The position numbers and the translations under genes were made by a program. Positions 1 through 9,200 of a DNA stretch of 64,000 bases are shown one piece after another. The notes beneath the pieces were generated by a model that was not told the origin of the DNA, searched no databases, and was given only the letters and a program-made list of their open reading frames with translations. Numbering within the stretch: position 1 is the stretch's first letter; each line of letters starts with the position of its first letter. This DNA is from an uncultured Brachyspira sp. (GTDB taxonomy: Bacteria > Spirochaetota > Brachyspiria > Brachyspirales > Brachyspiraceae): assembly GCF_944390845.1 (NCBI RefSeq), contig NZ_CALXRM010000008.1, positions 1 to 64,000 of the forward strand, read 5' to 3'.

Positions 1-70
1 GCGGCAAAAAAGTTGATAATATTACATAATGTGCAGTAGTCGGCAAAATGAAATCGTTTCAGTATATACT
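1..70 (+). repeat. Right end of outward-promoter repeat (copy A1, type-2 tail)
   Basis: This is the tail end of a + oriented copy that begins left of the window. It matches 36380-36453 and, inverted, 58899-58975. The end reads outward as TCGGCA (40-45), 17 bp, TATATA (63-68). The AGTATATACT palindrome at 61-70 is shared with copy A2, which lies tail-to-tail with it. Confidence 0.85.
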
Positions 71-330
71 GAAAATTGTTAAGTTTGTCAACCGATGCAC
101 TTTATGTAAATTTTATATACTTTTTTGTCGCACACGCTCTGCGGACTTCGTCAAAGTAGCAAAAAACGCAATTTCTAGAATTTTATATTTGAAAAATACT
201 TATTAAATATAGGATATAACCTAAATTTATATTAAAAATGCAGTCTTTCGTGAAGCGTATCCTCGATAAACTCGGATACGCTACGTGAAAGTGCAATTAC
301 AAAATTAGTACTAAATCATACTAAATTATG
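61..330 (-). repeat. Outward-promoter repeat, copy A2 (truncated)
   Basis: This inverted copy starts at the shared AGTATATACT. On the minus strand its end is a TTGACA-like box (complement of 86-91), 17 bp, then TATATA (63-68). It holds the family core, including a hairpin of type ATCC-TCGATAAACTC-GGAT near 259-277. The expected left end of the family is missing, and similarity fades near 330. The stretch 331-406 shows nothing recognisable. Confidence 0.8.
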
Positions 331-406
331 TTTTGATATATTAACTTTTTGTAAGAGTATTTAATCTTCATGAATTATTAAGCATAATAATAAAAAACTA
401 AATTGC

Positions 407-434
407 TTGACAAAATAATACTTTGCTTTATATT
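407..434 (+). promoter_or_regulatory. Sigma70-type promoter of the TPR gene
   Basis: TTGACA at 407-412, a 16 bp spacer and TATATT at 429-434 lie about 40 bp before the ATG at 474. A ribosome binding site AAGGA at 463-467 follows. Confidence 0.6.
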
Positions 435-473
435 TTTTACAGTTAGGTAAATAATAAAGGATAAGGAAATACA

Positions 474-1748
474 ATGTCATACTTTGAAGAAGGTGTAAAA
501 TTATTTAGAGAAGGCCAATATAAAAATTCAATAGAATTATTGAATAAAGCTTTAGAAGAAGATTCTAATAATTCAGAAATATATAATTATTTAGGACTTT
601 CTAAGCAGGCTTTAGGATTTTTTGAAGAAGCTATAAAGGATTATGATAAAGCCATTGAAATAGATGAAAACTATTCAGAACTTTATTATAACAGAGCTAA
701 TTGTAAATGTAATTTAGGATATTATGAAGAAGCTATAAAAGATTATGACAAGACAATAGAATTAGTACCAACTCATTCAAAGGCTTATGATGACAGAGGA
801 TTCGCTAAAGGTAATTTAGGATATTATGAAGAAGCTATAAAGGATATTGATAAATCTATTATTTTAGATAGTAATAATATTGATGCATACAGCGACAGGG
901 CATTTATAAAACTTATTTCAAAAAAATATATTGAGGCAATAGAAGATTATAAAAAAGTATTAGAATTAGATGACACAGATATATACGCTTATAATGGAAT
1001 AGGTGATGCAAAAAGAAGTATGGGATTGTATGAAGAAGCTATTAATTATTATAATAAAGTTTTAGAAATCTCGCCAGCTAATAGTGCTTATGCCTACAAT
1101 AATAGAGGTGCATGCAAAAATGGATTAAAGCTTTATAATGAAGCTATAATTGATTTAAACAAAGCCATAGAAATATATGATGAATATACTGATGCCTATA
1201 ATAATAGAGGAATATCAAAATATAATTTAGGTTTGTATAAAGAAGCTATTGAGGATTTTAATAAAGCTATAGAACTTTCTCCTCAATATTTTTATGCTTA
1301 TAATAATAGAGGCAATGCTGAAAGCAGCTTGGAATTATATAAAGAAGCTATAAAGGATTTTGATATGGCTGTAAGTATAGAACCTTCTTATGTTGAAGCG
1401 TATTATAATAGAGCTGTGGCAAAAAATAATATGGAATTGCATGAAGAAGCTATAAAAGATTATGATAAGGTTATAGAATTTGATAATCATCATATAGATG
1501 CTTATTATAATAAAGCACTTTCTTATTATTATTTATCAAACTATCAGGAATCTATAAAGAATTATGATAAAGTTATAGAGCTTAGTCCAAATTCTGCTGA
1601 TGCTTATAATAACAGAGGATTTGTTAAATATGTTATAGGCAAATATGAAGAAGCTATAAAAGATTATGATAAGGCTATAGAAATAGATCCTAATTATACT
1701 AAAGCTCAATTAAATAAAGAAGAAGCAATAAAAAAAATTAATCATTAA
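474..1748 (+). CDS. Tetratricopeptide repeat protein, about 12 TPR units
   Basis: This 424-residue protein is almost entirely tandem 34-residue TPR motifs, recognisable by the recurring AYNNRG, LG-YEEAI-DY and KAIEI pattern from the first residues to the end. TPR arrays form right-handed superhelices that bind partner proteins; no catalytic domain is present, so a scaffold role is the only safe inference. There is no signal peptide or membrane segment, so it is probably cytosolic. The ATG at 474 is supported by AAGGA 6 bp upstream. It is monocistronic: its own promoter lies upstream and the next gene has another promoter. Highly repeated TPR genes of this kind are typical of Brachyspira. The partner is unknown. 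Confidence 0.9.
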   Translation: MSYFEEGVKLFREGQYKNSIELLNKALEEDSNNSEIYNYLGLSKQALGFFEEAIKDYDKAIEIDENYSELYYNRANCKCNLGYYEEAIKDYDKTIELVPTHSKAYDDRGFAKGNLGYYEEAIKDIDKSIILDSNNIDAYSDRAFIKLISKKYIEAIEDYKKVLELDDTDIYAYNGIGDAKRSMGLYEEAINYYNKVLEISPANSAYAYNNRGACKNGLKLYNEAIIDLNKAIEIYDEYTDAYNNRGISKYNLGLYKEAIEDFNKAIELSPQYFYAYNNRGNAESSLELYKEAIKDFDMAVSIEPSYVEAYYNRAVAKNNMELHEEAIKDYDKVIEFDNHHIDAYYNKALSYYYLSNYQESIKNYDKVIELSPNSADAYNNRGFVKYVIGKYEEAIKDYDKAIEIDPNYTKAQLNKEEAIKKINH

Positions 1749-1798
1749 TAATTGTGAAATTATGAGATTTTTTTATTGTAAATTAAATAATGTTTATT

Positions 1799-1826
1799 TT
1801 GACAAAAATATTTTATAATGTATAAT
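1799..1826 (+). promoter_or_regulatory. Consensus promoter of the HEAT-like/ATPase operon
   Basis: TTGACA at 1799-1804, a 16 bp spacer and TATAAT at 1821-1826 make a perfect match to both sigma70 boxes. The predicted transcript starts near 1833, leaving a leader of about 38 nt with AAAGGAAG before the ATG at 1871. Confidence 0.75.
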
Positions 1827-1870
1827 TTATTAGAAGAATATTTTTATTTTGTTCTCTAAAGGAAGAAACT

Positions 1871-2065
1871 ATGAAAGAAATTTTAGCACTTTTAGAAGAT
1901 GAAGATGCTGAAAAAAGATTAGAGGCTCTTGATGAGTTGGCAAAAAATGTAGATAATTCCGATAAAACAGTTGTAATTAAAGCATTGAAGCCGCATATAT
2001 TAGATTGGGACGAAAATGTTAGACTTAGAGTGGCTCAAGTATTAAAATTGTATACAGGACAATAA
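1871..2065 (+). CDS. Small HEAT-repeat-like protein
   Basis: This 64-residue acidic helical protein has the sequence character of one or two HEAT repeats: LLEDEDAEKRLEALDELAK, then VVIKALKPHILDWDENVRLRVAQVLKLY. The alternation resembles PBS-lyase/HEAT units that mediate protein contacts. It has a consensus promoter and a good ribosome binding site. It lies 2 bp before the ParA/MinD-like ATPase, so the two are almost certainly cotranscribed and perhaps translationally coupled, suggesting that it binds or modulates that ATPase. This functional link is inference; the protein has no catalytic motif. Confidence 0.8.
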   Translation: MKEILALLEDEDAEKRLEALDELAKNVDNSDKTVVIKALKPHILDWDENVRLRVAQVLKLYTGQ

Positions 2066-2067
2066 TT

Positions 2068-2868
2068 ATGGGAAGAATAATATCTTTTTCTAGCGGTAAA
2101 GGTGGTGCGGGCAAAACTTTATGTTCAGTTAATTTTTCTGCAGAACTAGCTTCTAGGGGATATAAGGTCTTAGTATTTGATATAGATATTAACTGTTCTA
2201 ATGTTTTTATCTTATTACATGTTAAACCGCAATCCAAATTACAGGAATATTTTGAAGGTACTTTAACATTAAAAGATTGTGTTATAAGAAGTGAATACGG
2301 CATAGATGTTATAAGTGCCGGTGTTAATATACAAAGATTTGTTCAATTTGAAAATGATTTCAATTTATCTAATTTGGCAAAAGATTTGAAAGTGTTAGCA
2401 GAAGAATATGATTATGTTATTATAGACTATGCAGCAGGCATAACACAGCCTATGATGCGTTTCTATGAAATGTCTGATGATATAATATTAGTGGCAAATC
2501 CAGAAATAACAGCCCTTACAGATCTTTACAGACTTATGAAAATGATCTATGTTAATAATATGACAGATAAAATGTATTTAATAGTTAATAAAGTAAAAAA
2601 CATAGATTGGGCTATCAATTTATATAGGGAAGTTAAAAAAGTAACATCAAAATTTTCTCTTGATATTAATTTAGTACTTTTAGGACCGGTTTTATTTGAT
2701 GAAGAAAAAGTAATGATATCAGTACAAAAAAGAACTCCTATTATAATACTTTATCCTAAAACTCCTATAAAGGGTGGTTTTTCATTAGCAGTTACCAGAT
2801 ATTTATATGACATAGGTGTTATGAAAGATGAAAATGCAAGAGAAAAAACATTCTCAGACTTCTTCTAA
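2068..2868 (+). CDS. ParA/MinD superfamily ATPase, FlhG-like
   Basis: This 266-residue deviant Walker A ATPase has SSGKGGAGKT near residues 7-16, an acidic strand DIDINCSNV near 38, and VIIDYAAGITQPMMRFYEMSDDI near 117-139. The IIDYAAGI element followed by VANPEITALTDLYRL is characteristic of the FlhG/YlxH/MinD2 branch, which acts with a partner GTPase or regulator to set the number and position of flagella or other polar structures. The usual C-terminal amphipathic helix is not clear. It lacks the ParB, parS or minC neighbours of plasmid or septum systems. Its only close partner is the HEAT-like protein 2 bp upstream. Subfamily assignment is moderately sure. Confidence 0.85.
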   Translation: MGRIISFSSGKGGAGKTLCSVNFSAELASRGYKVLVFDIDINCSNVFILLHVKPQSKLQEYFEGTLTLKDCVIRSEYGIDVISAGVNIQRFVQFENDFNLSNLAKDLKVLAEEYDYVIIDYAAGITQPMMRFYEMSDDIILVANPEITALTDLYRLMKMIYVNNMTDKMYLIVNKVKNIDWAINLYREVKKVTSKFSLDINLVLLGPVLFDEEKVMISVQKRTPIIILYPKTPIKGGFSLAVTRYLYDIGVMKDENAREKTFSDFF

Positions 2869-2933
2869 TTTATTTGCATTGAATATCCTTTTTTTCTTAT
2901 TAAAAAATATTCTTAAAAGGGTATTGTTTTTAA

Positions 2934-2961
2934 TTGACAAATATTTAAATATTGGTAAAAT
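2934..2961 (+). promoter_or_regulatory. Promoter of the cytidylate-kinase-like gene
   Basis: TTGACA at 2934-2939, a 16 bp spacer and TAAAAT at 2956-2961. GTGAGG at 2967-2972 is the ribosome binding site, 7 bp before the ATG at 2980. The predicted leader is therefore only about 12 nt. Confidence 0.6.
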
Positions 2962-2979
2962 TATAAGTGAGGTATAACT

Positions 2980-3603
2980 ATGAGTAAAAATATCATTATA
3001 ACTATTAGCAGAGAATTTGGAAGCGGCGGAAGATATATAGGGGAGATGGTTGCTAGAAAATTGGATATACCTTTTTATGATAAAGCCATAATAGAAATGG
3101 CCTCAGATAAAACAGGTTTTTCTCCAGACTATATTAAAGAAAATGAACAAAAATTGACAGGTGCTTCTTTATTTAATTTTGCCATAACAGGTTCTTATGC
3201 CGGAAATATGGTGTTTGGTAATGGTGAATCTTTACAAGATACTATGTTTTTTGCTCAAAGTAATGTTATTAAAGAAGTGGCTTCAAAACATTCTTGCGTT
3301 ATAGTTGGAAGATGTGCTAACCATGTTTTGGAAGGAATGGATAACTGTGTAAATATATTTATTTATTCAGATATGGAAAGCAAAATCAAACGTGCAGTTA
3401 ATGAATATAAATTGGATAGTTCTAATATTGAAAAAATTCTTAAAGACAGGGATAAATTAAGATCCAAACATTATAATTATTATACAGGTAAGAATTGGGG
3501 AGATGCTAGAAATTATCATGCTTGTTTAAATAGCGATTTTATAGGCATTGATAATACTATAGATATAATAGAAAAAATAGCAAAGGCTAAACTTGATAGT
3601 TAA
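2980..3603 (+). CDS. Cytidylate kinase-like family protein
   Basis: This 207-residue P-loop kinase of the Cmk-like (AAA cytidylate kinase, PF13189-type) family opens with IIITISREFGSGGRYIGEMVARKL, where the nucleotide loop is GSGGRYIG rather than a classic GxxGxGKT. YDKAIIEMASDKTGFSPDYIKENE follows, then VIVGRCANHVL near residues 107-117, the RD---R basic lid, and HYNYYTGKNWGDARNYHACLNSDFIGID near the end. Family members are found alone in many anaerobes and their substrate is not established; ordinary Cmk is a different protein, so assignment to CMP phosphorylation would be unsafe. It lies 8 bp before the PHP hydrolase and is probably cotranscribed with it. Confidence 0.85.
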   Translation: MSKNIIITISREFGSGGRYIGEMVARKLDIPFYDKAIIEMASDKTGFSPDYIKENEQKLTGASLFNFAITGSYAGNMVFGNGESLQDTMFFAQSNVIKEVASKHSCVIVGRCANHVLEGMDNCVNIFIYSDMESKIKRAVNEYKLDSSNIEKILKDRDKLRSKHYNYYTGKNWGDARNYHACLNSDFIGIDNTIDIIEKIAKAKLDS

Positions 3604-3611
3604 GGATTATT

Positions 3612-4319
3612 ATGAAAATAATAGCTGACTTACATACTCATACATTAGTGAGTGAACATGCATACAGCACAGTTAATGAAATGGTGCAATCAGCTAAAGA
3701 AAAAGGCTTTTTGGTTTTAGCTATAACAGATCATGGACCTGCTGCTAGTGATGGTGCTAAGTCAGTTCATTTTAAAGCTATGCATAATTTACCTAATCAT
3801 ATTAATGGTATAAGACTTCTTAGAGGTTGTGAAGCAAATATAATAGATTATAGCGGAAAATTAGATTTAAGTGCTAATGTGCTTAATTATTTAGATTTTG
3901 TTATAGCTTCTTATCATGAAGATGCTATACAGCCTCTTACTGTAAAAGACCATACTAATGGATATGCTGAAGTTGTTAAGAATGCTGATGTTGATTGTTT
4001 GGGACATGTTGGAAATCCAAAATTTTCATTTGATATCGAATATATAGTCAAATTGTGTAAAGAATATAATAAACTTATAGAAATTAATTCATCATCTTTT
4101 AAAGTAAGACCTGGAAGCGGCCCTGTATGCAAAGAGGTTGCCTTGGCTTGTAAAAAATATGAAACTACTATTGTGGTAACTTCTGATGCTCATTCTATGT
4201 ATAAAGTTGGTGATCATAAAGATTCTATAGATTTATTAGAGTCTATTAATTTTCCTGATAAACTTATACTTAATGCAGATTATGACAGATTGATGGATTA
4301 TCTTAATATAGAAAAATAG
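3612..4319 (+). CDS. PHP-domain metal-dependent phosphoesterase, YcdX-like
   Basis: This 235-residue single-domain PHP protein carries the four metal-binding motifs: DLHTHT at residues 6-11, TDHGP near 41-45, an E in RGCEANI near 76, HEDAIQPL near 102, LGHVGNP near 130, and TSDAHS near 192-197. This ordering fits the YcdX/histidinol-phosphatase-like trinuclear zinc hydrolases, which cleave phosphoesters. There is no polymerase or other fused domain. It follows the kinase-like gene by 8 bp. The natural substrate cannot be read from the sequence; histidinol phosphate is possible, but no his genes are nearby. Confidence 0.9.
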   Translation: MKIIADLHTHTLVSEHAYSTVNEMVQSAKEKGFLVLAITDHGPAASDGAKSVHFKAMHNLPNHINGIRLLRGCEANIIDYSGKLDLSANVLNYLDFVIASYHEDAIQPLTVKDHTNGYAEVVKNADVDCLGHVGNPKFSFDIEYIVKLCKEYNKLIEINSSSFKVRPGSGPVCKEVALACKKYETTIVVTSDAHSMYKVGDHKDSIDLLESINFPDKLILNADYDRLMDYLNIEK

Positions 4320-4520
4320 TAATATTTTATCTCATTAATGTATAATATAAAAAAATTATTTTATTAATATTTTATATATGTAAAAATATATGGTTTTATA
4401 ATTAATAATATAATAATTTTATTATTGTTATATATTTTTATTAAATATGTAATTATTGTATTGTTTTATCTAATAAAATTACTATAATTATAAATGGTTA
4501 ATATTTAAAGCTGGTGTTTT

Positions 4521-5761
4521 ATGTTTGATGTCATTATTAAAAATATAGGTTCATTAATAACTGCTCAAGGTAGCAATAGTTTATCCGGTAAGAATCAAGG
4601 CAAAGTTCAGGTTTATAACGATGTTTCTATAGGTATAAAAAATGGATTAATAGAATATATTGGAGAAAATCCAACAGAAAAGGCTAAAAAACAGTTAATG
4701 CTAATGGTGCCTTAGTAACTCCTGGTTTAATAGATTGCCATACACATTTTGTATATGGCGGTTCACGTGAGGAAGAAATGTATAATATCATTACTGGTCA
4801 TATGAGCTATTCTGAAATAATAAAATCAGGATATGGAATACTTTCAACAGTAAATGATACTAGAGAACAGACAGAAAATACTCTTTATAAAAAATCAATA
4901 CCTATATTAGATAGTATGTTAAGACATGGTACTACAACTGTAGAGGGTAAAAGCGGTTATGGATTAACATTGAAAGATGAAATAAAGATACTAAATGTTA
5001 TGAAAAAATTGAATGATAATCATAAGATTAGTATAGTATCTACATTTATGGGCGGACATGTAATTCCAAATGAATATAAAAATGATAGGGCTGCTTATAT
5101 AGATTTAATATGTAATGAAATGATACCTGAAATATCAAGGTTATGACTTGCTGAGTTTTGTGATGTATTTTGTGAGGATTGCGGACTTAATATGGAGGAA
5201 ACAGATATAGTATTAACAGCGGCTCAAAAATACAATATGGGTATAAAAATTCACTCAGATCAGTTGGAAACTAGCGGAGGTTCCTATTTAGCAGCTAGAT
5301 TTAATGCTATAAGTGCTGAACATTTGATTATGGCAGATGATATGTCTATACAAACAATAAAAAAACAGGGTGTAATAGCTGTGTTATTGCCTAATGCTTC
5401 TTTTTATTTGGGAATGCCTTATGCTAGAGCTAGATATATGGTTGAATGCGGTATACCTATTGCAATAGCAACAGATTATAATCCAGGTTCCAGTCCAACT
5501 TTAAATATGCAGTTTATTATGAAATTAGCATATATAATATACAGATTAAACCCAGAGGAAATATTGAATGCAGTAACTATTAATGCTGCTTGTGCTCTTA
5601 ATAGGGGAAAGGAAATAGGAACTATTGAAATTGGTAAAAAGGCTGATATTGTAGTGTGGAATTCAAAGAGTCTTCATTTCTTGCTTTATACTTTGGATAA
5701 TAATTTGTGTAATATGGTTTTTAAATCAGGAGAGTTGGTTTACAGCAAATCAGAAGTCTAA
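4521..5761 (+). pseudogene. hutI: Imidazolonepropionase, disrupted by one frameshift and one in-frame stop
   Basis: Read through its lesions this encodes a full-length HutI of about 413 residues, the amidohydrolase that converts imidazolonepropionate to formiminoglutamate in histidine breakdown. The metal site CHTHFVYGGSREEE is intact, as are TTTVEGKSGYGL, FMGGHVIPNEY, KIHSDQLETSGGS and AIATDYNPGSSP. Frame is lost at the six-A run 4686-4691; one extra A restores AKKTVNANGALVTPG. A TGA at 5144-5146 then interrupts the reading between EISRL and LAEFCDVFCED. The gene stands alone here, with no hutH, hutU or formiminotransferase beside it. It may be a true pseudogene. Two separate lesions make a single sequencing error an insufficient explanation. 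Confidence 0.85.
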
Positions 5762-5851
5762 GTAAAATTATATTAAATTAATTTACATTTAATCTGTATA
5801 ATATTTCTTTATATAGTATTATTAATAAGGGTATAAAAATATTATTTGTAC

Positions 5852-5880
5852 TTGACAATTTACTTTTATTTGATTATATT
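5852..5880 (+). promoter_or_regulatory. Promoter of the 5949-9142 gene pair
   Basis: TTGACA at 5852-5857, a 17 bp spacer and TATATT at 5875-5880. The leader is about 60 nt. GAAGGGAG at 5923-5930 lies unusually far (18 bp) from the ATG at 5949. Confidence 0.6.
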
Positions 5881-5948
5881 ATATAAATATACGTATATAT
5901 CTCTGTACGTTTTTAGATTTATGAAGGGAGAATTATATATTAAATATA

Positions 5949-6929
5949 ATGGAAGAAGAATTATTTTCTAGGAAGGAGTCTGTTAAGGATATTTTCAATG
6001 TTATTGAAAATAAATTAAAAAGAGGCTTATTTAATGAATCTATGGAAGATTTTGACAGAATTATGTCTATGGATTTTGAAAGTCCTAATTTATATGAAAA
6101 TATATCCTGCGTTAAGTTTTGGATTAACAGACTTGATAAATTTAAAAGTGTAGAGAGAAATTGCGTAGAATATTGTAAACTTTTGGATTCTACATATAAG
6201 AAATTCAGTATTTTTGTAGTGAGTAAGTCTTATGATGAGAATCTGGTAGCAATTAACGCTATACATTATTATGTCTATAATAAAACTATAGAACTAATAA
6301 TGGAAAGAAACACTGATGATATTGAAAGCACGGAGGAACTGCATTTACTTTCTAATGCTTTTATAGAGTTAAAGGATTATTCTAGAGCATTAAAATCTTA
6401 TGAATATTTAAATACAATAGAGCCTTATAATTCAAAGACACTAAGCTTTATTGCTATGCTTTATAATATATTAGGCGATGAAAAAAAGTGTAAATTGTAT
6501 ATAAGAGAGGCATTATTCTATGATCCTTTAAGTATAGAATTTGAAAATATTAGCTTAGAAGTATTGAGAGAGATTAGAGACATTATAATAAAAAGAGGTG
6601 TTCATAATAATAGTCAAGAAGAAATAATACTTTGGATGAGTGCTTATGGTGAGCTTATGAATATACTAGATGTTAAAAGGCCTTTGAATGAAAGAGAGGA
6701 ATTTGATTTAAGAAAAAGGATATCTAGATTAGAAGCTGACTATAGAAAGCTAAAGTTAAGAGAAATTACTGCTCCTAAACTTTTGGCTTCTTATGCATTT
6801 TTGACAACATATCTTATTATGAGGCAAAATGATTCAGATGTTGAAGAAGTGAAGGTATGGGGCAGAAAAATGGCTATGATAGACAAGGACTTGCTACAAT
6901 ACTATATAAAAATATTAGATAAGGAGTGA
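5949..6929 (+). CDS. TPR-like helical protein of unknown function
   Basis: This 326-residue protein is predominantly helical. Residues about 130-210 (LHLLSNAFIELKDYSRALKSYEYLNTIEPYNSKTL) form two TPR-like hairpins, and the C-terminal half is charged and probably coiled (REEFDLRKRISRLEADYRKLKLREI). No catalytic motif, signal peptide or membrane segment is seen. The stop codon overlaps the region just ahead of the next gene: the ribosome binding site AAGGAG of that gene covers the last codons, so the two are cotranscribed and coupled. I do not recognise a specific family. The start is uncertain because the best purine-rich site lies 18 bp upstream, but no other start codon is available before an in-frame TGA at 5922. 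Confidence 0.75.
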   Translation: MEEELFSRKESVKDIFNVIENKLKRGLFNESMEDFDRIMSMDFESPNLYENISCVKFWINRLDKFKSVERNCVEYCKLLDSTYKKFSIFVVSKSYDENLVAINAIHYYVYNKTIELIMERNTDDIESTEELHLLSNAFIELKDYSRALKSYEYLNTIEPYNSKTLSFIAMLYNILGDEKKCKLYIREALFYDPLSIEFENISLEVLREIRDIIIKRGVHNNSQEEIILWMSAYGELMNILDVKRPLNEREEFDLRKRISRLEADYRKLKLREITAPKLLASYAFLTTYLIMRQNDSDVEEVKVWGRKMAMIDKDLLQYYIKILDKE

Positions 6930-6934
6930 TAACT

Positions 6935-9142
6935 ATGTCAGAAGCTCTACAAAAATTGGAAAATATATTCTCAGAAGAAACATTTACTAGAAAGCCATTA
7001 CTTAATTATACAACTAAATATTTTTTTGATTTAGCTGCTGTAATTAATGAAATAAATGATACTAATGATATAAATGCTGCTATAGAAACTGCTAAATTAC
7101 AATTAGATAAAAATTCCAGTCATATATCAGCATTATATGCTAATGGACTTTTGCATTTAAAAATACAAAATTATACAGACGGCAGTTTAGATAAACTTTT
7201 AGGTATTTTTAAAAATGCTAAGAAGTGGAATATTGTTGAATTTATTGCACAGAAAATTTTAGATGAATATTATGAATGCGATTATGCTTTAAGATATTTG
7301 GCTAATTATTATCAAAGCACTAACAGAGAAGCAGAAGCTTTAGAAATTTGGGAAAGACTTATACGTTTTGATGTTTCAAATCCGGAACTTCCTGAAAAGA
7401 TAGCTCATACCAAAGAAATGGCTGGAGATATTAATAGTGCTGTACATTATTATAAAATTGCTTTTGAAAGAAATCTTTTAAGAAAGAGAAGCAATGCTGA
7501 AAGCGATATAAAAAAAGTATTGCAGTATGAACCTGACAACTATAATTATTTATTAAAACATGAAAATGCTTTAAAGGCATTGGTTGATTCTAATATAATG
7601 ATAGATGTTTGGAAAATCATATTCTTCTATTATTTAGAAAATAATAGATATAATGAAGCTTTAAAAACTATAAAGAATTTGCTTAATTATGAACAAGATA
7701 TAGTAGCTCAAAATAATAAAAAAGCTAAATTCTTTAGACACAGGCTTGTAGACGTTTATAAAGCATTATATCCTAATCATACGCTTTTTGAAAAAATAGA
7801 AGAAATATCTTTAATAACTAATGTTAATAAAAAACCTAAAGAATGTATAGAAATATTTGAAAAATACATACAATATGATGTTGATAAATATGTTATTCAT
7901 AGAAATTTCGGAGTAGGTAAAATTAAAGCTATTGATATAGATTCATTAATGATAAAATTTGTATCTCAGGAAGATGTTAGAAAAATGACATTTGATATGG
8001 CTATACAATCTCTTTCTACTTTGCCTAGCGATGATATAAATGTTTATAAAGCATATAGATTAAATGAGATAAAGAAAATAGCAGAAGAAAATCCTACAGA
8101 ACTTTTAACTATCATATTAAAGTATAAAAAAACTATTACAACAAAAGATTTGAAGCAGGAACTTACTTCTCAGCCAGCTGTAGTTGTTCCAGAGGCTTCT
8201 TATACTAAATGGTTGGAAACTGCTAAAAAATCTGTTAGGGCATCTACTACTGTTAAATTAGATAAAAATACTTTCCTTTATAATGAAGAAGCTGAAACTT
8301 ATGATGCTGAATGTTTATCTAAATTTAATAATACAGATGATTTCTTTGAAAGATATCAAATATATATGGAATATTTAACTTATACTCCTAATTTGAATTC
8401 TGATGAAGCTAGAGAAATGAATGATTACTTTGTTAAAATTTCTAAAGACAAGAAATCACCTAATGATGCTAGAATAGTAAGTACTATATATTTAAGAAGT
8501 CAGTCTGATTATGATAAAGATATACCAGTTCTTGCAGATATAGTTAAGGATATAGATGATTACACTCATGTTTATGAGATATTGCCTTCTTCTAACTATA
8601 GAGAGAAATTTATTAAAGCTATTTGGGACGGAAGAAAAGATGATTATTACAATATAATATTAAAGATATTGTATTCTTCTCAAGTAAAAAATACTTATCT
8701 CATAGTAAACAAATTATTTGCTGACGGCAAAGTTGATTTATTGGCAAAAACTATAGATGATATTTTCCTTCATTATAGAGAATATCCTGATGCATTCGTA
8801 TATTTTGCTCAGAAGATATTAGATGGTGAATATTATGATGATATAGAAGGCGATATTAAGATAAATAAAAATTCTCTTATGATAGGTTTATTGAGTATTA
8901 TGCCTCACTTATCAAAAATGGTTGATAAAAAAGAAACTTCTGCTCAGGCCAGAAAGCTTTTGAAGGTTGTATATGATTTAGTATTTGATAAGGCTTATTT
9001 GCTTAAATTTATAGAAAATGAGTCTGAAGAAGATGTTAAAATTATATTCAGCGAATTCCAAAAATTAGTAAACTTAGAACAGCATTATAAAACAGATATA
9101 ATATCAGCTGTTATTAAACGTTTCCCAGATTGGAAAATATAA
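6935..9142 (+). CDS. Large TPR-like protein resembling the N-terminal extension of spirochaetal GreA
   Basis: This protein of 735 residues starts at ATG 6935; an in-frame GTG at 6926 exists, but AAGGAG at 6921-6926 is ideally placed (8 bp) for the ATG. The first 300 residues are TPR-like pairs (RYLANYYQSTNREAEALEIWERLI). A short region near residues 310-350 (YVIHRNFGVGKIKAIDIDSLMIKF) looks like a small beta barrel of CarD/Tudor type. As I recall, large GreA proteins of Treponema and Borrelia have such an N-terminal module before the true GreA coiled coil. Here no GreA coiled-coil or C-terminal FKBP-like domain follows. A role near RNA polymerase is thus only an inference. Cotranscribed with the TPR gene upstream. 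Confidence 0.7.
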   Translation: MSEALQKLENIFSEETFTRKPLLNYTTKYFFDLAAVINEINDTNDINAAIETAKLQLDKNSSHISALYANGLLHLKIQNYTDGSLDKLLGIFKNAKKWNIVEFIAQKILDEYYECDYALRYLANYYQSTNREAEALEIWERLIRFDVSNPELPEKIAHTKEMAGDINSAVHYYKIAFERNLLRKRSNAESDIKKVLQYEPDNYNYLLKHENALKALVDSNIMIDVWKIIFFYYLENNRYNEALKTIKNLLNYEQDIVAQNNKKAKFFRHRLVDVYKALYPNHTLFEKIEEISLITNVNKKPKECIEIFEKYIQYDVDKYVIHRNFGVGKIKAIDIDSLMIKFVSQEDVRKMTFDMAIQSLSTLPSDDINVYKAYRLNEIKKIAEENPTELLTIILKYKKTITTKDLKQELTSQPAVVVPEASYTKWLETAKKSVRASTTVKLDKNTFLYNEEAETYDAECLSKFNNTDDFFERYQIYMEYLTYTPNLNSDEAREMNDYFVKISKDKKSPNDARIVSTIYLRSQSDYDKDIPVLADIVKDIDDYTHVYEILPSSNYREKFIKAIWDGRKDDYYNIILKILYSSQVKNTYLIVNKLFADGKVDLLAKTIDDIFLHYREYPDAFVYFAQKILDGEYYDDIEGDIKINKNSLMIGLLSIMPHLSKMVDKKETSAQARKLLKVVYDLVFDKAYLLKFIENESEEDVKIIFSEFQKLVNLEQHYKTDIISAVIKRFPDWKI

Positions 9143-9163
9143 TTCTGTCATATAAAAATATAT

Positions 9164-9200
9164 AAAGGGTTTTACTGTAAAGTGAAGCCCTTTTATTATA
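9164..9200. terminator. Bidirectional hairpin terminator
   Basis: AAAGGGTTTTACT (9164-9176) pairs with AGTGAAGCCCTTT (9181-9193) through two G-U pairs, with a GTAA tetraloop and a T-rich flank. It lies between the + strand TPR-like gene and the - strand ecfT gene and can serve both. Confidence 0.75.

Noticed and set aside
5144-5146. TGA in hutI as a selenocysteine codon
   Set aside because: No HutI member uses selenocysteine at this place, no SECIS-like hairpin was seen just downstream, and a separate frameshift already breaks the gene.
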